A stretch of DNA of 6,271 nt from Acidobacteriota bacterium (GTDB lineage Bacteria; Acidobacteriota; Terriglobia; Terriglobales; Acidobacteriaceae): assembly GCA_021810735.1 (NCBI GenBank), contig JAJZIF010000242.1:1-6271 (forward strand), written 5' to 3'. The notes beneath the pieces were generated by a model, which did not search any database, was not told the DNA's origin, and saw only the letters and a list, made by a program, of their open reading frames with translations. Shown here piece by piece: positions 1-6,271 of this stretch. The translations under genes were made by a program, and so were the position numbers. Positions within the stretch are counted from its first letter, which is position 1; each line of letters opens with the position of its first letter.

Positions 1-481
1 TGACAGCGACGGACAGCCGCTCGTCCATGGTGAAATATTCGCGCGACCAGTCCACGCTTGCGCCCAGGCGTTTCATCTGGTCGAGGATTGCCCCGCCATA
101 CTCCTTCTTCCACTGCCATACGCGCTCGACGAAGGCCTCGCGGCCCAGTTGCTGGCGGGTCTTCCCTTCCTCGGCAAGCTTGCGTTCGACCATCATCTGC
201 GTGGCGATGCCAGCGTGGTCGGTACCGGGGACCCATAGAGACAAGTCGCCGCGCATACGGTGCCAGCGGGTTAGGATGTCCATCTCCGTCTGGTTGAGCA
301 TGTGGCCCATGTGCAGGCGTCCGGTGACGTTCGGCGGAGGCAGCAGCATGGTAAATGTGTCGTGGCGGGGAGAAGCAGGATCGGGCGTAGGAGCGGCAAA
401 TATCTGCTCGCGCACCCAGTATTCTGCCCATTTATCTTCAATGGCAGTCGGGTCGTAGGATTTAGGAAGTTCGCGGGGCAT
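1..481 (-). CDS. valS: Valyl-tRNA synthetase, N-terminal part (cut by window edge)
   Basis: This is the first 160 codons of the cytoplasmic class I aminoacyl-tRNA synthetase that charges tRNA-Val with valine using ATP; the 3' end lies beyond base 1. Residues 48-60 hold the [13 protein letters not shown] stretch, in which HMGH (57-60) is the class I HIGH signature that binds [16 protein letters not shown] (83-95) is the highly conserved valine-site/Rossmann-fold segment of ValS and separates it from the Ile and Leu enzymes. The N-terminus [11 protein letters not shown] followed by an E-KW-W pattern is the usual start of bacterial ValS, which supports the ATG at 481. No good Shine-Dalgarno precedes that ATG, and an in-frame GTG at 525 would add 15 residues that do not look conserved. 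The esterase gene ends 98 bases upstream on the same strand, so valS may be read from that transcript or from a weak promoter I cannot identify. I see no T-box-like structure in the short leader. Confidence 0.96.
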   Translation of the reverse strand, partial: MPRELPKSYDPTAIEDKWAEYWVREQIFAAPTPDPASPRHDTFTMLLPPPNVTGRLHMGHMLNQTEMDILTRWHRMRGDLSLWVPGTDHAGIATQMMVERKLAEEGKTRQQLGREAFVERVWQWKKEYGGAILDQMKRLGASVDWSREYFTMDERLSVAV

Positions 482-563
482 GGATTTGGAAGGACCGGAC
501 GAATCACCATCCAGCCAAATTTCACGATAGCACAGCGCGGATGGGCTGCACGCGAGACCGCAC

Positions 564-578
564 TTCGCTTCGAGCGAA
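564..578 (-). other. Small hairpin directly after the esterase stop codon
   Basis: TTCGCT and AGCGAA form a perfect 6-bp stem with a 3-base loop, two bases after the esterase TAG (580-582). No U-tract follows on the transcribed strand. It may be a weak terminator or processing signal between the esterase gene and valS, or chance. The remaining spacer up to the valS ATG shows no clear promoter. Confidence 0.25.
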
Positions 579-579
579 C

Positions 580-1845
<1,266 letters not shown>

Positions 1846-1865
1846 TCACCAGTTCGGCTTCAGAG

Positions 1866-3587
1866 TTAAAACGGATTCAGCTTACGCAGGCCCTTCTTCT
1901 TCTTGTGCGCGCTCGACGATTCTTCTTTGCCTTCAAACTTCGGCTTAGGATTCTTTTTCTTCTTCTTGCCGACTTGGGCTGTATTTTCCTCCACAGTGTT
2001 TGCGGGATTGGCGCTCTGGGATACGTCGTTCACCTGATCTGGCGCCGGGGCTGCCTTTTGTGCCGCAGGGAGGGGCGTGCTGTTGGGAGGAGTTACGGTT
2101 GGCAAACCGCCATTGTCCTTGGTTGCGGATGGCCAGACGGCAGGGGTGCCATTGGTGTCGGTTGTGTTGGCCGGGGGAACGGCAGGATTCGCGTTACCAC
2201 CCGCAGATGGCGTGGTCGCTGGTGGACTGGGCTCAGAACCGGCCGGAGGCTGGACTGCGTTCGTCGGGGCGGACTGTTCTGGATTGGCAACTGTTCCAGT
2301 CACATTCTCGTCGCCGGACATATCATTCATCTGCACGCCATTCGTTCCTGATGCGCCGGGCTGCTGGCCGGTAGCGGAGGGATTCTCGGATGCGCCGCTG
2401 CCCGCAACTGAGGCGAGCGCGTTGAGATCGTTCGATGTACCAGCTACATTCGGAGCGGGCTTCCCATCCGGCTTGATCGCCCAGTTGATGTCTGCAACGG
2501 CGCCCTTTACCAGGGATGGGGCGATGATTTGAGACGGATTGGTGAGGCTTGGCTCCCCAACCCGCGCCGCCTGCACGGTGGAAGGCCGCGCTGTGATCAA
2601 CAGAAATGCCTTGTATTTCAAGTTGATTGGGGCCCGACTCTGCTCAATGGCTGCGCTCGCGGCAATTTGCTCCTGGCTGGGTTGCGGCACCGGTCGATTC
2701 ATGGCCTCCAGCCTATCGCGCGCATCATCCGCATGCGGCGCCATTGGATACTCGAGGACGACACGGTCGTAGGCATGCGCGGCGCGATCGTTGAAGAGCT
2801 TTATCAGGCGGGCCTTCGCCGCGGGGTCGATGCGCATACTCGCCATATTGCGCGCCTCTGCGGCATAGGAATCGCCGACGTCCAGCAGCGCCTCATCGAC
2901 CCGACTGTATAGAGGATAGGTATCGATAATGGATTGCAGCCGGGCGACAGCCGCGGCATAGTTCATCCGCGTCTGATAAAACGCGCCTATATCGAATTCA
3001 TGGTCGCCCAAAACCTCCTGCACTTCGCGCAAGCGCTGCTTGGCCTGAGGGATCAAGCTGGAGTCAGGATATTGCAGGATCATGGCCCGGTATTCTTCCT
3101 GGGCGCGGGTCGCATTGGTGGGATCGCGGTCCGGCTTTTCCATCTGCTTATAGTAGATGTCCGCCACTTTCATCTGCGCTTCCGCGGCTTCCGGCTTGTC
3201 AGGAAAGAAGGTGATGAAATCCTTGTACTCTTCTTCGGCCTGCTGCAGGGCGGCGGTTCCGCCCTCGTTGTACCAGGTGTCTCCGATGGCGAGCTTGGCG
3301 CGCATCTGGTATTCGGAATCGGGATAGGTATTCAACAGCGTTTGCAGATCCAGCCGGGCGATATCGTACTTGCCCTTTTTCAAGGCAATCATCGCGCGAT
3401 CGAACAACTCCTTGTCCGGCTGGTTGGAGGCAACGCTGGCCAGCGCATCGTCTTTTTGCGAGAGCGGCTTTTGCCTGCGGTGGAAGATTCCCGCGTGAGC
3501 CATGCTGCCGCAGAGAACGACCGACGCGCACAGCGCGATGTAGCGTTGAGGTGAGCGATTCAGAAAACGATTCATGGACTGATTCAT
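1866..3587 (-). CDS. bamD: BamD/YfiO-like outer-membrane protein assembly factor with long low-complexity, Lys-rich C-terminal tail
   Basis: The 573-residue protein has a signal peptide (about 1-32; hydrophobic YIALCASVVLCGSM, AHA before GIF) and then a BamD-type helical repeat region at about 55-300. This begins with SNQPDKELFDRAM and has successive TPR-like units carrying the family's TYPDSEY (87-93), FFPDKPEA (127-134), QYPDSSL (172-178), DTYPLYSR (222-229) and EYPMAPHADDAR (279-290) motifs. In the family this module works with BamA to insert beta-barrel proteins at the inner face of the outer membrane. Two features are unusual: neither Cys20 (IALC) nor Cys26 (VVLC) sits in a canonical lipobox, and about 270 residues follow the repeats, including a Pro/Ala/Ser/Asn/Thr-rich linker (about 380-535) and a tail with lysine clusters at 541-545 and 562-565. 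Canonical BamD is about 245 residues. The start ATG overlaps the rpe stop (ATGA) and has GAGGGG nine bases upstream; Met5 is an alternative. A more general TPR envelope protein is the main alternative identity. Confidence 0.85.
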   Translation of the reverse strand: MNQSMNRFLNRSPQRYIALCASVVLCGSMAHAGIFHRRQKPLSQKDDALASVASNQPDKELFDRAMIALKKGKYDIARLDLQTLLNTYPDSEYQMRAKLAIGDTWYNEGGTAALQQAEEEYKDFITFFPDKPEAAEAQMKVADIYYKQMEKPDRDPTNATRAQEEYRAMILQYPDSSLIPQAKQRLREVQEVLGDHEFDIGAFYQTRMNYAAAVARLQSIIDTYPLYSRVDEALLDVGDSYAAEARNMASMRIDPAAKARLIKLFNDRAAHAYDRVVLEYPMAPHADDARDRLEAMNRPVPQPSQEQIAASAAIEQSRAPINLKYKAFLLITARPSTVQAARVGEPSLTNPSQIIAPSLVKGAVADINWAIKPDGKPAPNVAGTSNDLNALASVAGSGASENPSATGQQPGASGTNGVQMNDMSGDENVTGTVANPEQSAPTNAVQPPAGSEPSPPATTPSAGGNANPAVPPANTTDTNGTPAVWPSATKDNGGLPTVTPPNSTPLPAAQKAAPAPDQVNDVSQSANPANTVEENTAQVGKKKKKNPKPKFEGKEESSSAHKKKKGLRKLNPF

Positions 3588-4363
3588 ACTGTACTTCCCC
3601 TCAGCAGACTTTTGCGCTTGCCAGTGGTTCGGTGAAGCGGTCTGCCAGTTTCACGCACATTTTTTCGTGGACCGGAATGTTTCGTGCCTTGTTTCGATGG
3701 CGGGCTTGTGGCCTCGCGCGCCATGAGCAGCAGCCGGCGCGCATTTTCTTCGGGATGCCCATCGCCAAAGATCGCCTGTCCAGCCACCAGCAGGTCGGCT
3801 CCCGCCTCGACTACTTGCGCAACCGTATCGGATGCAACTCCGCCGTCAACTTCCACTCGATACTCCAACCCCAGCTCGGCGCGAACTGCACATAAATGCC
3901 GAATCTTCTCCAGCGAAAATGGGATGAACTTTTGTCCGCCAAAGCCGGGGTTGACGCTCATCACCAGAACGTGGTGCACCATGGGCAGAATGTCGATCAG
4001 CAAATTGACCCGTGTCGCCGGGTTGATGACCACCGCAGGCTTCATTCCATGCTGCGCGATCAGTTCCAACGAGCGATGTAGATGACGGCATGCCTCGTAA
4101 TGCACACTGACCCAATTCGCTCCCGCTTCAGCCAATGCGGGGATAAACTCATCCGGGTTCTCGATCATCAAATGGCAATCGAGCGGCAACCTGGTCACTT
4201 TGCGCAGAGATGCGACCACTGGCGGACCGATGGTAATGTTCGGCACGAAATGACCATCCATCACATCCACATGGATGACGGTTGCACCGCCTCGTTCAGC
4301 GGCTTGGATCTGCCCCGCCAAATGGGCAAAGTCTGCGGAAAGTATTGAGGGTGCCAGTTCCAC
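3584..4363 (-). CDS. rpe: Ribulose-phosphate 3-epimerase with basic C-terminal extension
   Basis: This cytoplasmic enzyme interconverts D-ribulose 5-phosphate and D-xylulose 5-phosphate in the pentose phosphate pathway. It shows the full signature set of the (beta/alpha)8 family, numbered from the GTG at 4363: LAPSILSADF (3-12), HVDVMDGHFVPN with His31 and Asp33 (31-42), CHLMI with His64, MSVNPGFGGQ (135-144, phosphate loop) and VEVDGG with the second catalytic Asp173. The metal ligands and both catalytic acids are therefore intact. Two GTG codons are adjacent (4366 and 4363). AAGGA lies two bases before the first and five before the second, so 4363 is preferred, and it also gives the usual family N-terminus. 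The conserved fold ends near residue 218 (EENARRLLLMAREA), and about 40 further residues, rich in Lys, Arg, Ser and Pro, follow; the family is normally near 220 residues. The gene starts about 30 bases after the glycosyltransferase stop and overlaps bamD by four bases. Confidence 0.96.
   Translation of the reverse strand: MELAPSILSADFAHLAGQIQAAERGGATVIHVDVMDGHFVPNITIGPPVVASLRKVTRLPLDCHLMIENPDEFIPALAEAGANWVSVHYEACRHLHRSLELIAQHGMKPAVVINPATRVNLLIDILPMVHHVLVMSVNPGFGGQKFIPFSLEKIRHLCAVRAELGLEYRVEVDGGVASDTVAQVVEAGADLLVAGQAIFGDGHPEENARRLLLMAREATSPPSKQGTKHSGPRKNVRETGRPLHRTTGKRKSLLRGSTV
3597..3602 (-). promoter_or_regulatory. Ribosome binding site of bamD inside the end of rpe
   Basis: GAGGGG on the minus strand lies nine bases before the bamD ATG at 3587 and within the last codons of rpe. 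With the ATGA overlap of stop and start, it indicates translational coupling of the two genes. Confidence 0.6.
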
Positions 4364-4368
4364 CACGG

Positions 4369-4373
4369 TCCTT
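4369..4373 (-). promoter_or_regulatory. Ribosome binding site of rpe, decides between two GTG starts
   Basis: AAGGA on the minus strand has two bases of spacing to the GTG at 4366 and five to the GTG at 4363. The second spacing is the workable one, so translation most likely starts at 4363. Confidence 0.55.
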
Positions 4374-4397
4374 TTAGTCTATCAGCGGCGCGCGGAG

Positions 4398-6011
4398 TTA
4401 GTCAGTTGTACAGGGGGAGGATCCGCCAGTTTCAATCAGCGTCCATTTCTTGGCAATGGCCAATGCCTGCTCCCGGCAAGGCAGCAAAAAATAGACCGGA
4501 TGCGGCCCGAACGGGTCGCCGGCGTCGCCGCCAGGCACGATTCCGACGACAGGATAGTGACGACCAAGGTCGGCCGGCAGCCAGGTCTGCCCCGGAAGTA
4601 TCTGCGCTGGCAAGCCATCCAGCACGATCGCGTCGAATTTCTCCTGGTCAATCTCAGTGGAAATTTCCGCCAACACCGGCTCCCGGACATCGGGAAGGTC
4701 GGGACGCAATGCGTCGTGAAACGCAGCGTTGTCGGGATGCCATTGCTTGCCGGCCAACACTCCTTCATAGGGATTGGAGGGCAGGAAGACGTCGCCTGGA
4801 AAAGTGCGCAGCCATGCGATCAATTCTTGCCGCGAAGCGGTGAGTTCCGGACGCGGGGTCACATCGTGCGGACTGTAGACCCAACTAACCAGGGGAATCG
4901 CCACTGCCGCCAACAGGAAGACGCGAGCAGGCTCCAAGGATTTCAACGCTAGAAAAGCATCCAGACGGCCAAACGAGATTCCGAAAATAACAGCGATGAC
5001 GGCATAGACAGGCATCGGAGTGTTGAGGGTGGCGCCGGCGTGTGCCTGCAAAAACCAGCAGAGCGCAAAGATAGATGCCCCGGCGAGCAGGTAGAAACGC
5101 GCCGCGAAATTGCCAAGCGCCGGGCGCGTCCAGGCCCACGCCATGCCCGCAATCAGCAACGCCACGCCGAACGGCGCAATCAGTTCTGAAGGAATGAACG
5201 ACACCGCCGGACGCAGCAACAGGTCAGCATTCGCGTGCGGGACGGTAAACGCGTAGAACCAGAACCAGCCTTGCGTTGCGTGATCCAACAGCCGGGTGCA
5301 GATCGCGGTCAGCAGCAGAAAACTTCCCAGCCCCAGCAACAGCCGCCGTGGACGTTTCCAGTCGGTACAAAGTAGAACCACGGCAACCGGAAAGATGGTT
5401 TGCTTGGCGAGAAATGTCAGTGTCCACGCGGCCGCTGCGAAGATCGGATGCAGGCGGCGCGTGCACAGTAATGCCAGCAAAAGCAGAAGAACATAGAACG
5501 AGTCCAGCCGTCCCAGATCGAACCACTGGCGCGTCCATGGATATGCAGCCGCATACAGGCCGGCTGCGGCCAGCGCGGCCAGGTGCCTGCGTTGTTTGCT
5601 GCCCGGCGTGTCGAAAAGGACAAGTAGATAGATGATCGCCAGCGATGCGCACGTACTCAACAGCGAGACCAGGCGCAGCGCAAAAAAACGAGGGCCAAGC
5701 AGTCGCACCATCCATCCGGAAACGTAATAATATGCCGGCGCGTACATGTAGGGAATGAAGCGGAAGTTTGGACGCACATAGATGGGCAGGCCGTGCGCCA
5801 CGCGTTCCGCCGCCAGCAGCATCGAGCCTTCCAACTGCTCCAGGGGAAATCCGTAAGAAAGACGCGCCACCGCAGCGGTTAGAAACAGCGCAATTGGAAC
5901 CAGAGCCAGGATGGCAGCCACCGGTTCAAGCTGCCTACGCCAACGCCTCCACGCGACAGCAGAGGAAGGCGCAGCGAATGATGATTCCTCATGCAAGGAA
6001 GACTCGTTCAC
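4398..6011 (-). CDS. Polytopic membrane glycosyltransferase, GT-C fold (GT39/ArnT-like)
   Basis: This integral inner-membrane protein of 537 residues has about ten or eleven hydrophobic segments. With GTG 6011 as residue 1 they lie near 29-48, 90-106, 111-133, 142-157, 168-183, 190-215, 223-242, 276-294, 304-323, 331-347 and 363-378. The first periplasmic loop has the GT-C layout: an acidic motif LEQLEGSM (Glu58, Glu61), then A-RVAHGLPIYV, YAPAYYYVSGWMVRLLGP and a following ALRLVSLL. Enzymes of this type move a sugar from a polyprenyl-phosphate donor to lipid or protein on the outer face of the membrane. A soluble region of about 155 residues (380-537), presumably periplasmic, closes the protein. 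GTG 6011 is preferred because GGAG lies seven bases before it; an in-frame GTG at 6032 adds seven residues but lacks such a site. A WRRWRRQ run before the first segment fits a cytoplasmic N-terminus. Acceptor and donor cannot be named. It is the first gene of the likely rpe-bamD unit. Confidence 0.75.
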   Translation of the reverse strand: MNESSLHEESSFAAPSSAVAWRRWRRQLEPVAAILALVPIALFLTAAVARLSYGFPLEQLEGSMLLAAERVAHGLPIYVRPNFRFIPYMYAPAYYYVSGWMVRLLGPRFFALRLVSLLSTCASLAIIYLLVLFDTPGSKQRRHLAALAAAGLYAAAYPWTRQWFDLGRLDSFYVLLLLLALLCTRRLHPIFAAAAWTLTFLAKQTIFPVAVVLLCTDWKRPRRLLLGLGSFLLLTAICTRLLDHATQGWFWFYAFTVPHANADLLLRPAVSFIPSELIAPFGVALLIAGMAWAWTRPALGNFAARFYLLAGASIFALCWFLQAHAGATLNTPMPVYAVIAVIFGISFGRLDAFLALKSLEPARVFLLAAVAIPLVSWVYSPHDVTPRPELTASRQELIAWLRTFPGDVFLPSNPYEGVLAGKQWHPDNAAFHDALRPDLPDVREPVLAEISTEIDQEKFDAIVLDGLPAQILPGQTWLPADLGRHYPVVGIVPGGDAGDPFGPHPVYFLLPCREQALAIAKKWTLIETGGSSPCTTD

Positions 6012-6054
6012 ACGACCACTCCGCTTCCCCACTTTTTCGAAGCCAGATCTTCAT
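5989..6054 (-). other. Short upstream ORF (21 codons) overlapping the glycosyltransferase start
   Basis: An ATG at 6054 opens a 21-codon frame (MKIWLRKSGEAEW...) that ends in TGA at 5989-5991, inside the first codons of the glycosyltransferase but in another frame. GGA (weak) lies upstream of the ATG. It could be a leader peptide that influences initiation at 6011, or a chance ORF; no homology is recognised. Confidence 0.2.
6019..6022 (-). promoter_or_regulatory. Ribosome binding site supporting the glycosyltransferase start at 6011
   Basis: GGAG on the minus strand is seven bases before the GTG at 6011. The longer start at 6032 has only A-rich sequence and no Shine-Dalgarno-like purine motif at a workable distance. 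Confidence 0.4.
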
Positions 6055-6105
6055 GCGCCGGTTCCGTCAAAATTCTCCCCATCCAAGCTGAACTCTCATC
6101 CTAAC

Positions 6106-6118
6106 CCGGCGTAGCCGG
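6106..6118 (-). other. Small hairpin in the glycosyltransferase leader
   Basis: CCGGC and GCCGG pair perfectly around a 3-base loop, between the candidate -10 box and the gene. No U-run follows on either strand, so it is not a convincing terminator. It would lie in the 5' untranslated region if transcription starts near 6145. Confidence 0.3.
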
Positions 6119-6151
6119 AACCAAACAGGGCGTTGGTTATTATTTTTGGGA

Positions 6152-6157
6152 ATTATA
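6152..6157 (-). promoter_or_regulatory. Candidate promoter -10 box for the glycosyltransferase-rpe-bamD unit
   Basis: The minus strand reads TATAAT, a perfect sigma-70 -10 hexamer, in an AT-rich patch that stands out from the GC-rich surroundings, just after the stop codon of the preceding gene. At 17 bases upstream only AGTTCC is found, a poor -35; TTGGCA is nearby but 22 bases away. Transcription would start near 6145, leaving a leader of about 130 bases before GTG 6011. Confidence 0.4.
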
Positions 6158-6161
6158 TACT

Positions 6162-6271
6162 TTACTCCCTGCTGGAACTTGCCAACTGTTTGTACGTGAT
6201 CCGGGTTCCTATCGACTTCCCCAGCAGAGAATCGATCCGGTCGAGCGTATGAATCTTCACGTTCCCCTCGT
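6162..6271 (-). CDS. C-terminal end of an unrecognised protein (cut by window edge)
   Basis: The last 35 codons of a gene that begins beyond the right edge, reading EGNVKIHTLDRIDSLLGKSIG... and ending ...SSSRE before TAA at 6162-6164. The frame (first full codon at 6269) is open to the edge and most of its third positions are G or C, unlike the other two minus-strand frames, which supports it being coding. No family is recognised from this fragment. The sequence after its stop turns AT-rich, consistent with a gene boundary. Confidence 0.5.
   Translation of the reverse strand, partial: EGNVKIHTLDRIDSLLGKSIGTRITYKQLASSSRE

Noticed and set aside
482..579. T-box or other riboswitch before valS
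   Set aside because: The spacer after the esterase stop is under 100 bases and shows no T-box consensus, specifier stem or antiterminator pattern; only a small hairpin is visible.
2934..3554. Plus-strand open frame of 206 codons opposite the BamD repeats
   Set aside because: The minus strand codes a clear BamD-type domain here; the plus frame has no recognisable family and no independent ribosome binding site of note.
4275..4952. Plus-strand open frame of 225 codons across the rpe start and the glycosyltransferase end
   Set aside because: It runs antisense through two well-supported genes and their junction, and its composition is typical of an antisense shadow.
5224..5715. Minus-strand open frame of 163 codons within the glycosyltransferase gene
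   Set aside because: It is in another frame of the same strand as a long membrane protein with consistent hydrophobic segments; no domain is seen in the alternative frame.
6119..6138. Inverted repeat AACCAA/TTGGTT followed by a T-rich stretch on the plus strand, as an intrinsic terminator
   Set aside because: No plus-strand gene precedes it, the stem is only six mostly weak pairs, and on the minus strand no U-run follows.

Overview
The window is an ordinary, tightly packed chromosomal segment of a GC-rich Gram-negative bacterium. Every supported gene lies on the minus strand, so transcription runs from the high-coordinate end to the low one. The organism is most likely a member of the Acidobacteriota (Terriglobia-like). 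This is inferred from the GC-rich coding style, the BamD-type protein with a long Pro/Ala/Ser-rich tail, the ribulose-phosphate epimerase/BamD pairing and the general look of the proteins. No 16S rRNA or other decisive marker is present, so the assignment is tentative.

In the direction of transcription the layout is as follows. First comes the last 35 codons of an unrecognised gene (6162-6269). A roughly 150-base spacer follows, with a consensus TATAAT -10 box, a short hairpin and a small upstream ORF. Next is a polytopic GT-C-type membrane glycosyltransferase (4398-6011, or 6032 with a longer start), then ribulose-phosphate 3-epimerase rpe (3584-4363/4366) and a BamD-like outer-membrane assembly protein (1866-3587). 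rpe and bamD overlap by four bases (ATGA), and the glycosyltransferase ends about 30 bases before rpe, so these three probably form one transcription unit. An 89-base gap with a strong GC hairpin and two further palindromes separates bamD from a secreted alpha/beta-hydrolase esterase (580-1776). About 100 bases further on, the valyl-tRNA synthetase gene valS begins (481) and runs off the left edge after 160 codons.

The genes mix core housekeeping (rpe in the pentose phosphate pathway, valS in translation) with envelope functions: outer-membrane protein assembly, membrane sugar transfer and a periplasmic or secreted esterase. No mobile element, CRISPR array, tRNA, rRNA or toxin/defence module is visible, and I see no convincing sign of a new biological system. 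The points most worth a second look are the BamD-like protein, which has no canonical lipobox and carries a long low-complexity tail ending in two lysine clusters, the roughly 40-residue basic extension on Rpe, and the palindrome cluster in front of the esterase. No stretch over 300 bases lacks a gene.
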